A stretch of 64,000 nt of DNA, from assembly GCF_017309585.1 (NCBI RefSeq), contig NZ_CP071321.1, positions 4,546,001 to 4,610,000 of the forward strand, written 5' to 3'. A model generated the notes under the pieces. That model saw only the letters and a program-made list of their open reading frames with translations, was not told the DNA's origin and searched no databases. Origin of the DNA: Nitrogeniibacter aestuarii. Its GTDB lineage: Bacteria > Pseudomonadota > Gammaproteobacteria > Burkholderiales > Rhodocyclaceae. Position numbers and translations under genes: made by a program. Shown piece after piece: positions 36,220-44,464 of the stretch (its first letter is position 1; the number at the start of each line of letters is the position of its first letter).

Positions 36220-37620
36220 ATGACCATCACGCGAAAGTCGATTCCACTCAATACTGCCCGGCAGCTTTGGGCACAGTGTGGTGGCTTCTGTCAAAACCCA
36301 TCCTGCAACAAGCCACTCTTTCGGGAAGTTGCAGAGGAGTCGGTAAGCCTTGCGAACGTAGCGCACATCATCGGGCATGGAAGCTCTGGCCCGAGAAGCG
36401 ATCATGAACTTGCGGAGCACATTGATAGGGATGGGATCCCTAACCTCATCATGCTCTGCCTGGAGTGCCACAAGGTGGTCGACGAGTTGGACAGGCGCTT
36501 CAGTGTCGAAGAGATGCAATCTTGGAAGACCGCGCACGCGAGAAAGATCACGTCGCTGTTTTCCGTTCCAAGTATCAAAGACGAGCGCGCCCTTCTGACT
36601 GAAGTCAATGATCTTCTCGAAGAGAACGCAGCACTGTTCCGAGAATGCGGCCCGTACTCAGAAAGCGTTCTTGGCGGCCTAGGCGGCGACGGCCTGAAGG
36701 TTTGGAAGAAGCGTTGCCTAGATACGATTCTCCCAAACAACCAAAGAATCATTGCTCTCATAGAAGGCAACAAGCGAAACTTCCCATATCCGTGGGACGT
36801 CTACCCTAAGATGCTTGAGTACAAGATTCATGTCGATGCGTTCCAAGACAACTGTTTAACTGATCAAAAGATCAACGACTACAAGCTGTTCCCGCGAGGC
36901 TTTGATCATTTTGTCAAGACGCGACTTGGTATCGACTCGCCACCTCCTCAAGTTGTCGCTCAAGAAGAACTGGAGTTCCGATACAACACGGTCAAGAAGT
37001 TCGTCGAAGAATTTCTTTCCGGCCACAGTGCAATAGCGAATCTTCAAGAGATCAATCGCGGCACCATGTTTGTTGAACTCCGAGACGGACGAAAACTCAA
37101 GGTCTTCGTAACTAATACCTACTACTTCACCGACTACACGCTAGAGCGCGTTCTTGAGGTCGATCCCGCGGTTAACGCGATCATCTGCTCAAGCCCCGCC
37201 GGCCAGTACTCCGATTCGGCGAAAGAGCTGTGTATTGAGCGCGGAATTGGGCTCTTTATGCTCGGTGAGTTCATGGGTGCAATTAATCTGAGCGGGGACC
37301 AGTACTTAAACTTTTTGCTTCGAGCCGATCGCGAGCGAAGAATGGGGGACCTCAAGCAACTAAGTCGAATGGCCGACCCGCCGACAAGAACAGAAGTATT
37401 TGCCTTTGGCTCCTTCATACGGCGAAAGCACTACCATGACGTTGATCTTATGATCGTGTATGAAGAGCCTGCGGACTCAGGCAAGCTGAAGAAATTCGAA
37501 TCCGAACTCGACCGATTGCTCCGCCAGCGATTTGGTGAACCCGACATTTCCGTTGCTTCAGCACGAGAGTTCACTGCTTTGCGTCTCAAGTACGACAACC
37601 TTTCGCGGGTTTATCCCTGA
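36220..37620 (+). CDS. HNH endonuclease fused to a nucleotidyltransferase domain
   Basis: 466 residues. Residues about 15-105 form an HNH nuclease: ANVAHIIGHG, then IPNLIMLCLECHKVVD; FCQNPSC adds two Cys for a zinc site. Residues about 125-370 are a helical then alpha/beta region I cannot assign (VNAIICSSPAGQ near 330). Residues about 395-460 are a minimal nucleotidyltransferase: FGSFIRRKHYHDVDLMIVY with Gly-Ser and Asp-x-Asp. G+C is clearly lower than in all neighbours and codon use differs, a sign of transfer. attC-like sequences flank it. A defence or toxin role is likely by analogy, but unproven. Confidence 0.75.
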   Translation: MTITRKSIPLNTARQLWAQCGGFCQNPSCNKPLFREVAEESVSLANVAHIIGHGSSGPRSDHELAEHIDRDGIPNLIMLCLECHKVVDELDRRFSVEEMQSWKTAHARKITSLFSVPSIKDERALLTEVNDLLEENAALFRECGPYSESVLGGLGGDGLKVWKKRCLDTILPNNQRIIALIEGNKRNFPYPWDVYPKMLEYKIHVDAFQDNCLTDQKINDYKLFPRGFDHFVKTRLGIDSPPPQVVAQEELEFRYNTVKKFVEEFLSGHSAIANLQEINRGTMFVELRDGRKLKVFVTNTYYFTDYTLERVLEVDPAVNAIICSSPAGQYSDSAKELCIERGIGLFMLGEFMGAINLSGDQYLNFLLRADRERRMGDLKQLSRMADPPTRTEVFAFGSFIRRKHYHDVDLMIVYEEPADSGKLKKFESELDRLLRQRFGEPDISVASAREFTALRLKYDNLSRVYP

Positions 37621-37642
37621 GCGGCAGGCAAAGAGCAACGAT

Positions 37643-37732
37643 GTCTAAGTCAAACTTTAAACGTCAGCTTCGAGGCGGGTGCAAATCAATAGCTGCAGCG
37701 ATTGAATAACGCCTTCGAAGTAGCACTTAGAC
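37643..37732 (+). other. attC-like site (90 bp) after the HNH-nucleotidyltransferase gene
   Basis: Outer cores GTCTAAG (37643-37649) and CTTAGAC (37726-37732) are complementary, and the inner arms CTTCGAGGCG (37668-37677) and CGCCTTCGAAG (37710-37720) pair with one extra unpaired base, a hallmark of attC asymmetry. The outer cores differ from the consensus (RYYYAAC/GTTRRRY) by one compensated base, and the left side has about 14 nt extra, so the site may be degenerate. The rest of the 37621-37887 gap shows no gene. Confidence 0.5.
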
Positions 37733-37887
37733 ATAAGGCGACATATGTGCTGTAAAGACTCGTTTGCCGCCACCAATCCCACGCCGATCCACCCCAAGCA
37801 TCAAATTCCGATACCCAATGACATCGGTATCGCCTCCCGGTACACCGCTGACTATGATGGCGCTACCCGTACCACGAGACGACACCC

Positions 37888-38499
37888 ATGCTGTCCATCT
37901 ATGACATCAAGCCCCGATTCCAGGCCCTGCTGCGGCCGCTGACACAGCGGCTGGCGGCCGCCGGGGTGACTGCCAATGCCGTCACGCTGACGGCGATGTT
38001 CATTTCCGTTGCGATTGGTCTGTGGCTGTCGATGGCCCAACCGGCACCGGTGGCCTTTCTGGTGTTGCCGGTGTGGCTGTTCCTGCGCATGGCGCTCAAT
38101 GCCATTGACGGCATGCTGGCGCGGGAGCACGGGCAGCAATCCACCTTGGGTGCCTACCTGAACGAGCTGACCGACGTGATTTCCGACGCAGCGCTGTATC
38201 TGCCCTTTGCCTTCGTGAGCCCGTTTGGCGCGCTGGGCGTGGGGCTGGTGATCTGGCTGTCGGCGGTGTCCGAGATGGCCGGGGCGCTGGGGCCGATGGT
38301 GGGGGCGAGCCGCCGCTACGACGGGCCGGTGGGCAAGAGCGACCGTGCCTTCGTGTTTGGCGCCCTGGGCCTGTGTCTGGGGTCGGCGGGCAGCCTGCCG
38401 GCGTGGCTGGGCTGGCTGATGCCGCTGATGGCGCTGGGCATCTGCCTGAACATTTTCAACCGAGTGCGCGCCGGGCTGGCCGAAGTGGCTGCCCGCTGA
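37888..38499 (+). CDS. ynbA: CDP-alcohol phosphatidyltransferase, YnbA-like
   Basis: 203 residues, about six membrane helices. The CDP-alcohol phosphotransferase motif is present as NAIDGMLAR, LGAYLNEL and TDVISD. Compared with the consensus D-x2-D-G-x2-A-R-x8-G-x3-D-x3-D, the first and third Asp are Asn. As I recall, E. coli YnbA shares these Asn residues, and the whole N-terminus looks like it. The enzyme would transfer a phosphatidyl group from CDP-diacylglycerol to an unknown alcohol. It is the first gene of the lipid operon. Confidence 0.8.
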   Translation: MLSIYDIKPRFQALLRPLTQRLAAAGVTANAVTLTAMFISVAIGLWLSMAQPAPVAFLVLPVWLFLRMALNAIDGMLAREHGQQSTLGAYLNELTDVISDAALYLPFAFVSPFGALGVGLVIWLSAVSEMAGALGPMVGASRRYDGPVGKSDRAFVFGALGLCLGSAGSLPAWLGWLMPLMALGICLNIFNRVRAGLAEVAAR

Positions 38500-38534
38500 G
38501 TTGCGCCCGTTCGTCTACTGAAAGGATCAAATTC

Positions 38535-40298
38535 ATGGATTACCCGACCCAACGCCCGGTGAGCGAACACCACTTCACCACCCATGACGGCGTCGAGCTG
38601 TTCTACCGCCATTGGCCGGCCACCGGCAGCCGACGCGGTGCGGTGGTGATGTTCCACCGCGGGCATGAGCACTCCGGCCGCATGAGCCATCTGGTGGATG
38701 AGCTGGACCTGCCCGATTTCGATGTGTTTGCCTGGGACGCCCGCGGCCATGGCCGCTCGCCGGGCGAGCGCGGTTTTTCGCCCAGCTTCGGCACCTCGGT
38801 GCGCGATGTGCAGACCTTTGTGGATCACATCCGCGACACCCACGGCGTGGCGCACGCCGACATGGCGGTGCTGGCGCAGAGCGTGGGCGCGGTGCTGGTG
38901 AGCACCTGGGCGCACGACTACGCGCCGCGCATCCGCGCGCTGGTGCTGGCCTCGCCCGCCTTCAAGGTGAAGCTCTATGTGCCCTTCGCCCGGCCGGGCC
39001 TGCGGCTCATGCAGAAGCTGCGCGGCAACTTTTTCGTGAACAGCTATGTAAAGGCGAAATTCCTCACCCACGACCCGGCGCGGCAGGCCAGCTACGACAC
39101 CGACCCGCTCATCACCCGGCCGATTTCGGTAAACATCCTGCTCGGCCTGTATGAGGCGGCCGAGCGGGTGGTGGCCGATGCGGCGGCGATCACCCTTCCC
39201 ACTCAGATGCTCATCTCGGGCGCCGACTGGGTGGTGGAGCACCAACCGCAGCACGACTTTTTCGAGCGGCTGGGTTCGAGCGTGAAGGAAAAGCATGTGC
39301 TGGACGGCTTCTTTCACGACACCCTGGGCGAAGCCGACCGCGACCGCGCGGTGGGGCTGGTGCGCGGCTTCATCCTGCGCCAGTTCGACACGCCGGCCGA
39401 GGCGGTGGACCTGAACGACGCAGACAAACAGGGCTTTACCTTTGAAGAGGCCCGCACGCTGGCCGAGCCCTATCCCGAGGGCAGCTTCCGCGGCTGGTAC
39501 TGGAAGATGTACCGCAAGGGCCTGGGCTGGGCGGGCATGGTGTCCGAAGGGGTGTCGCTGGGCCAGCGCACGGGCTTCGATTCGGGCAGCACGCTCGATT
39601 ATGTGTATCGCAACGAGGCCAAGGGGGCCGGCCCCATCGGCCGCATGGTGGACCGCAACTACCTGGACGCCATCGGCTGGCGCGGCATCCGCCAGCGCAA
39701 GCTGAATCTGGAGGCGCTCATCAAGGACGCCATGCGCCGGGTACGCGCCGACGACAAGCCCGTACGGGTGCTCGACATTGCCGCCGGCCATGGCCGCTAT
39801 GTGCTCGACGCCCTGAGCCAGGGCGAACAGCGGCCCGGCAGCGTGCTGCTGCGCGACTATTCGGACATCAACGTGCGCGACGGCGGCCGGCTGATCGAAA
39901 CCAAAGGCATGGGCGATATTGCCCGCTTCGTGAAGGGCAACGCCTTCGATACCGAGTCGGTGGCCAGCGCCCAGCCGGGCACCACCATCGGCATCGTCTC
40001 GGGGCTGTATGAGCTGTTCCCCGACAACGACCTGATCCGCGCCTCGCTGGCGGGCATGGCGGGGGCGATCCAGGACGGCGGCTACCTGATCTACACCGGC
40101 CAGCCGTGGCACCCGCAGCTGGAGATGATCGCCCGCGCGCTCACCAGCCACCGGGAGGGCGAGGCCTGGGTAATGCGCCGTCGCACCCAGGCGGAGATGG
40201 ACCAGCTGGTGCGCGAGGCGGGTTTCGAGAAGATCGACCAGCGCATTGACGAGTGGGGCATCTTCACCGTGTCGCTGGCCCGCCGCGTCGCAAAATGA
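38535..40298 (+). CDS. ynbC: Bifunctional alpha/beta hydrolase-methyltransferase, YnbC-like
   Basis: 587 residues. The N-terminal half (1-300) is a lysophospholipase-like hydrolase: FHRGHEHSGRM, DARGHGRSPGERG and LAQSVGAVLVS (nucleophile Ser). The C-terminal part (about 390-587) is a SAM-dependent methyltransferase with VRVLDIAAGHGRYVLDAL as motif I. This rare fusion is the YnbC layout. The start is the ATG at 38535, preceded by AAAGGA; upstream in-frame sequence lies inside the previous gene. It overlaps the next gene by ATGA. Confidence 0.82.
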   Translation: MDYPTQRPVSEHHFTTHDGVELFYRHWPATGSRRGAVVMFHRGHEHSGRMSHLVDELDLPDFDVFAWDARGHGRSPGERGFSPSFGTSVRDVQTFVDHIRDTHGVAHADMAVLAQSVGAVLVSTWAHDYAPRIRALVLASPAFKVKLYVPFARPGLRLMQKLRGNFFVNSYVKAKFLTHDPARQASYDTDPLITRPISVNILLGLYEAAERVVADAAAITLPTQMLISGADWVVEHQPQHDFFERLGSSVKEKHVLDGFFHDTLGEADRDRAVGLVRGFILRQFDTPAEAVDLNDADKQGFTFEEARTLAEPYPEGSFRGWYWKMYRKGLGWAGMVSEGVSLGQRTGFDSGSTLDYVYRNEAKGAGPIGRMVDRNYLDAIGWRGIRQRKLNLEALIKDAMRRVRADDKPVRVLDIAAGHGRYVLDALSQGEQRPGSVLLRDYSDINVRDGGRLIETKGMGDIARFVKGNAFDTESVASAQPGTTIGIVSGLYELFPDNDLIRASLAGMAGAIQDGGYLIYTGQPWHPQLEMIARALTSHREGEAWVMRRRTQAEMDQLVREAGFEKIDQRIDEWGIFTVSLARRVAK

Positions 40299-41614
40299 GC
40301 GCCACTGGCACGACGCGGGGCCCCATCCGCTGGAAGCACAGCCTCGCCTGGCTGGCGCTGCTCGCGCCGCTGTTCTTCCTGAGCTACGGCTGGGCGAACC
40401 AGCTGGCAGCCAGACGCGGGGTGACCGACAGCATCGTCTTCGGCTGGGAGTCGGCCATCCCCTTTCTCCCGTGGACCATCGTGCCCTACTGGTCCATCGA
40501 CCTGATGTACGGCCTGTCTTTCCTGGCCTGCCGCACGCCGCGCGAGGTGAATCACCACGGCCTGCGCCTGCTCACCGCGCAACTGGTGTCGGTGGCCTGC
40601 TTCGTGGCCTTTCCGCTGCGCTTCACCGGCGAGAAGCCGGCCAGCGAGGGCATGTTCGGCGCCCTGTTCGACGCGCTGGCGGGCTTCGACCTGCCCTACA
40701 ACCAGGCGCCCTCACTGCACATCAGCCTGCTGGTGATCATCTGGTGGGTGCTGGTGCGCCGCGCCTCGCCCGCCTGGCGCTGGGTGTGGCACGGCTGGGC
40801 GCTGCTGGTGGCCGCCTCGGTGCTGACCACCTGGCAACACCATTTCTTCGACCTGCCCACCGGGGCGCTGGTGGGCCTGCTGTGCCTGTGGTTGTGGCCC
40901 GACCGGGGCGAGTCGCCGCTGCGGTTGGCGATGGGCAAGACGGTCACGCGGCCAAGGCTGGCGCTCTACTACCTGATCAGCGCCCTCGCTTGTCTCGCGC
41001 TCACGTTCATCGGCGGTTGGGGCTGGCTGGCCCTGTGGCCAGCGGCGGCGCTGGCGCTGGTGGCGGCCAACTACGCCTGGGTCGGCCCCGAAGGCTTCCA
41101 GAAGCATGATGGCCACCACAGCACCGCCAGCCGCTGGTTGCTGGCCCCCTACCGATTGGGGGCATGGATCAACAGCCGCCTGTGGACGCGCGGTCAGGCG
41201 CCGGCCGATGCCATCACCGAACAGGTGTGGATCGGGCGCTATCCGGGTCGCGGCGATCTGGCGGCCGGGGGTTTCGACGCCCTGCTGGATCTGACCGCAG
41301 AATTCCATCCGCTCACCCGTGCCGAACACCACCACAGCGAGCCCATGCTCGATCTGACCACGCCCGATCTGCCCAGCCTGCGCCGGGCGGCCGAGGCACT
41401 TGAAGCCCTGCACGCCAAGGCCGGGCGCATTCTGGTGTGCTGTGCCTTGGGCTACTCGCGCAGTGCCCTGACCGTAGCAGCATGGCTGCTGCACAGCGGC
41501 CGGGCGGGAAGTGTGGATGAGGCCATCGAGACGGTGCGCCAGGGGCGACCTCAGGTGGTGTTGGGTGCCGAACACCGGACAGTGTTGGAGCGGTTTCATC
41601 GTGGCGAAGGCTGA
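40295..41614 (+). CDS. ynbD: PAP2-like phosphatase fused to a dual-specificity phosphatase, YnbD-like
   Basis: 439 residues. The N-terminal membrane part has PAP2 elements (NQAPSLHISL with the Ser-Leu-His motif, and WQHHFFDLPTG with the catalytic His). The C-terminal soluble domain is a DSP/PTP: VCCALGYSRSALTVAAW gives C-x5-R. Two phosphatase types in one protein is the YnbD arrangement and suggests lipid phosphate as a substrate. ATGA overlap with ynbC-like gene. Confidence 0.82.
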   Translation: MSATGTTRGPIRWKHSLAWLALLAPLFFLSYGWANQLAARRGVTDSIVFGWESAIPFLPWTIVPYWSIDLMYGLSFLACRTPREVNHHGLRLLTAQLVSVACFVAFPLRFTGEKPASEGMFGALFDALAGFDLPYNQAPSLHISLLVIIWWVLVRRASPAWRWVWHGWALLVAASVLTTWQHHFFDLPTGALVGLLCLWLWPDRGESPLRLAMGKTVTRPRLALYYLISALACLALTFIGGWGWLALWPAAALALVAANYAWVGPEGFQKHDGHHSTASRWLLAPYRLGAWINSRLWTRGQAPADAITEQVWIGRYPGRGDLAAGGFDALLDLTAEFHPLTRAEHHHSEPMLDLTTPDLPSLRRAAEALEALHAKAGRILVCCALGYSRSALTVAAWLLHSGRAGSVDEAIETVRQGRPQVVLGAEHRTVLERFHRGEG

Positions 41615-42038
41615 GTCCATCCAGACACAGGCCGCGCAGCTGGCGACTCGCACGGCGGATGCCTTGCGGCTGGGCTGGCTGTTGCTGGGCGCGAGCCTGC
41701 TGCTGGACTGGATCGCATGGCGCGGTGACACCAGTGCGGCCAACGTGGTGATCGTGTTGATTGCCATTGCCGGGGGTGCCGGGGTGTTCTGGTATGGCGC
41801 CCGCGCACTCTTCGACGCGCGGGTCTTTCGCCAATGGGCACGCCACTGGCATGATGGCGCCGACGTGATGCAGACGCTGATCGACTTCGATGCCCGGGTG
41901 GGGCGCGCCAAACCGCGCTCGGCCGATGTGCTCACCGAGCTGGCCGGGCGGCGCGGCGGGGCGTTGGGTCTGCTGCGAAGGCAGGCGCTGTGTCTGCTCG
42001 TGCAACTGCTGGCCACGGCCTGGGCGCTGTGGCCCTGA
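41601..42038 (+). CDS. Small membrane protein of the lipid operon
   Basis: 145 residues from the GTG at 41601, which overlaps the preceding gene by 14 nt. Two hydrophobic segments (about residues 24-40 and 47-65), then an amphipathic segment (HWHDGADVMQTLIDFDARVG) and a hydrophobic C-terminus. I do not recognise the family. Its position suggests a partner for the phosphatase or acyltransferase. Confidence 0.65.
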   Translation: MAKAESIQTQAAQLATRTADALRLGWLLLGASLLLDWIAWRGDTSAANVVIVLIAIAGGAGVFWYGARALFDARVFRQWARHWHDGADVMQTLIDFDARVGRAKPRSADVLTELAGRRGGALGLLRRQALCLLVQLLATAWALWP

Positions 42039-42057
42039 ACGAAGAACAAGAAGGCTC

Positions 42058-42690
42058 ATGATCGAACGCTTCCTCGCCGGCTTTACGGCCCGCTTCCTGT
42101 GCAACCTCGCCAAGCTCATCACCGGCATGCGCTCGTTTTGGCAGGGCGAGGGGCCGGTGCCGCGCCTGCGGGTGTATTACGCCAACCACCGCAGCCATGT
42201 GGACTTCGTGCTTATCTGGGCCGCGCTGCCCCCGGCCTTGAGGGCGCAGACCCGGCCGGTGGCGGGGGCGGACTACTGGCTCACCAGCGGCCTCAAGCGC
42301 TGGCTGATCAACAAGGTGTTGCGCGCGGTGCTGATCGATCGCCGCCCAGAGCGCCAGGGCCCCGACCCGGTGCGGCTCATGGCCGAGGCCATCCGCGCGG
42401 GCGACTCGCTCATCGTGTTTCCGGAAGGCACGCGTAACACCGGCGACGCCTTGCTGCCCTTCAAGAGCGGCATCTACCACCTGGCGCAGGCGCTGCCCTG
42501 GGTGGAGTTCGTGCCGGTGTGGATCGACAACCTGGGCCGGGTGATGCCCAAGGGCGCGGTGATCCCCATTCCGCTGCTGTGCTCGCTGCGCTTCGGCCAC
42601 CCGATCACCGTGGCCCCGGATGAAGCCAAGGACGCCTTTCTGGCACGCGCCCGCGGAGCACTGATCGCATTGGCACCGCCGGAAGCGTAA
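42058..42690 (+). CDS. plsC: 1-acyl-sn-glycerol-3-phosphate acyltransferase family protein
   Basis: 210 residues. NHRSHVDFVLIW is the NHx4D-type motif (here N-H-x-S-H-x-D), and FPEGTRN the second motif that binds the glycerol phosphate. It acylates lysophosphatidate or a similar lipid at the membrane. The ATG at 42058 follows AAGAAGG. It is between the small membrane gene and the cdsA-like gene, which would use its product. Confidence 0.85.
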   Translation: MIERFLAGFTARFLCNLAKLITGMRSFWQGEGPVPRLRVYYANHRSHVDFVLIWAALPPALRAQTRPVAGADYWLTSGLKRWLINKVLRAVLIDRRPERQGPDPVRLMAEAIRAGDSLIVFPEGTRNTGDALLPFKSGIYHLAQALPWVEFVPVWIDNLGRVMPKGAVIPIPLLCSLRFGHPITVAPDEAKDAFLARARGALIALAPPEA

Positions 42691-42700
42691 GGAAAGGACG

Positions 42701-43654
42701 ATGAACGTTGCGATGAGCACCGAAAAACTGCAGATGATGGTCTTTGCCGCCGTGTTCGGCGCCCTGCTGCTGGCCAGCGGCATTGCCGCGCTGCTCAAGC
42801 TGCGCCTGCCGGTGGGCGCCGACACCGGCACCATCGACAACCTCAATGCCCGCACCAACGCCTGGTGGATGATGGTGGCGGTGCTGGCGCTGGCCTTCTG
42901 GATCGGCGACGGCGGCATCATCGCGCTGTTTGCCTTCATCTCCTTCCAGGCGCTGCGCGAATTCATCTCGATCACCCACACCCGGCGGGGCGACCACCGG
43001 GCGCTGGTGTGGAGCTTTTTCTTCTTTCTGCCGGCGCAGTACTTCCTGATCGGTATCGACTGGTACGGGATGTTCTCCATCCTCATCCCGGTCTACGCCT
43101 TTTTGCTGCTGCCGATTTCCGCCACCCTAGGCAGCGATGCCGAGCGCTTCTTCGAGCGCGCCGCCAAGGTGCAGTGGGGGCTGATGATCTGCGTGTACTG
43201 CATCTCGCATGCCGCCGCGCTGCTCACGCTCGACATCCCCGGCTTCGAGGGGCGCAATGCGCAGCTGATCCTGTTCCTGGTGCTCACGGTGCAGTCGAGC
43301 GACGTGTTCCAGTACGTGTGGGGCAAGCTGCTGGGCAAGCACAAGCTGGCCCCGGCGATCTCGCCCTCCAAGACCGTGGAAGGGCTGGTGGGTGGCGTGC
43401 TCACCGCCTCGGCCCTGGGCGCCGCGCTCTACTGGATGACACCCTTCAACGTATGGCAGGCGGCGCTGGTGTCGCTGGCCATCAACATGGTGGGCTTCTT
43501 CGGCGGCTTCGTGCTCTCGGCCATCAAGCGCGACCGGGGCGTGAAGGACTGGGGCACCCTCATCGAAGGCCACGGCGGCATGCTCGACCGGGTCGATTCG
43601 ATCAGCTTCTCGGCGCCGATCTTCTTTCACATCGTGCGGTATTGGTGGGCTTGA
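42701..43654 (+). CDS. ynbB: CDP-diglyceride synthetase, YnbB-like
   Basis: 317 residues with about eight membrane helices. The C-terminal signature is SAIKRDRGVKDWG then GHGGMLDRVDSI, i.e. the S-x3-K-R-x4-K-D-x5-GHGG-x2-D-R-x-D pattern of CTP transferases. It makes CDP-diacylglycerol from phosphatidate and CTP, feeding the CDP-alcohol phosphotransferase encoded first in the operon. A broken copy of part of this gene lies downstream (43934-44009). Confidence 0.85.
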   Translation: MNVAMSTEKLQMMVFAAVFGALLLASGIAALLKLRLPVGADTGTIDNLNARTNAWWMMVAVLALAFWIGDGGIIALFAFISFQALREFISITHTRRGDHRALVWSFFFFLPAQYFLIGIDWYGMFSILIPVYAFLLLPISATLGSDAERFFERAAKVQWGLMICVYCISHAAALLTLDIPGFEGRNAQLILFLVLTVQSSDVFQYVWGKLLGKHKLAPAISPSKTVEGLVGGVLTASALGAALYWMTPFNVWQAALVSLAINMVGFFGGFVLSAIKRDRGVKDWGTLIEGHGGMLDRVDSISFSAPIFFHIVRYWWA

Positions 43655-43677
43655 GCAAGCCCTTTGAGTGGCACGGT

Positions 43678-43890
43678 ATGCTGTTCAATTCATGCAGTGC
43701 CTTGTGTCTACTCGCGATGCTTGTGTTCTGGTTCAAGGGTTGGGTGCTTTTGATCCTGCTCGGAGGGGCCTCACTGTTCTTCGCATGCCGAGACGAGGTG
43801 CCACGCCCGTGGCGTAGGCGCTTCGGATACATCTGCCTGATTTCATGCGTGACGTTCCTGTTAGCCGTAATTGGTCTCTCAAGCGTCTGA
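43678..43890 (+). CDS. Putative small membrane protein
   Basis: 70 residues from the ATG at 43678, with two strongly hydrophobic segments (SALCLLAMLVFWFKGWVLLI and ICLISCVTFLLAVIGL) around a charged loop. The codon pattern is less biased than in neighbours, and no good ribosome-binding site is seen. It lies between the intact ynbB-like gene and a broken piece of it, so it may be an insertion. Could be a chance frame. Confidence 0.4.
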   Translation: MLFNSCSALCLLAMLVFWFKGWVLLILLGGASLFFACRDEVPRPWRRRFGYICLISCVTFLLAVIGLSSV

Positions 43891-43933
43891 GAAACCGATT
43901 CCTGCAGGTCTACATCGGCGCCCGATTCTCCGG

Positions 43934-44009
43934 ATGACACCCTTCAACGTGTGGCAATCGGCGCTGGCCAACAACATGGCGGGATTCTTCAGCGTCGTGC
44001 TCTCGGCGA
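43934..44009 (+). pseudogene. Decayed duplicate of a piece of the ynbB-like gene
   Basis: The stretch reads MTPFNVWQSALANNMAGFF and then VVLSA, matching MTPFNVWQAALVSLAINMVGFF and FVLSA in the upstream gene (nucleotides 43437-43523), with 9-12 nt gaps. It has no start or stop of its own that makes sense. Confidence 0.65.
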
Positions 44010-44116
44010 CTACTTGGCCCCACCGTCCGGCGCATTGTGGCGTCACCGGACACATCCTGCGTGACACGGCCGATTACGGTAAGGTGGTCGCGACGAACGC
44101 GATTCAGGACTACCCC

Positions 44117-44320
44117 ATGCCCACCACCGAATTCACCATCGACGGCCTGAAAACCGATGACGACCTGCGCACGGTCATGAATGCCATTCAGGATCTGCCC
44201 TGCATCTCCCATTCGGAGGTGGACATGTCCACCGGCGCGGCCTGGGTGGAGCACACCAGCATGCTCTCGGAAGGAGAGATTCGCGGCGCGGTGGAAGAGG
44301 CGGGTTTCACCACGCGCTGA
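44117..44320 (+). CDS. HMA-fold small protein without the CxxC motif
   Basis: 67 residues. The pattern FTIDGLKTDDDLRTVMNAIQ, then SHSEVDMSTGAAWVEH and EIRGAVEEAGF, is the beta-alpha-beta-beta-alpha-beta of heavy-metal-associated domains, but the metal-binding Cys pair is missing (one Cys only). It might act in protein contacts or bind a different ligand. The start is the ATG at 44117; longer frames upstream cross the broken ynbB copy. Confidence 0.6.
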   Translation: MPTTEFTIDGLKTDDDLRTVMNAIQDLPCISHSEVDMSTGAAWVEHTSMLSEGEIRGAVEEAGFTTR

Positions 44321-44464
44321 GCGCATCGGGCGGCCATGAACACCCGCATCGGGTTCAAACGCAACGGCGAAAAATCGTTCTTTGCGCCGCAAAACGTAAG
44401 AATTCGACTGAAACGCCGGCGGACGATTGCAAGGCTCACAGCGAACGCATAGCATGTGTCTCGC

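Noticed and set aside
37745..37942. A 65-codon frame between the attC-like site and the ynbA-like gene
   Set aside because: Odd composition, overlaps the next gene in another frame, no ribosome-binding site, no family.
43678..44320. A second CDP-diglyceride synthetase gene
   Set aside because: Only about 25 codons match, with internal deletions and no start or active-site motif; it is a fragment.
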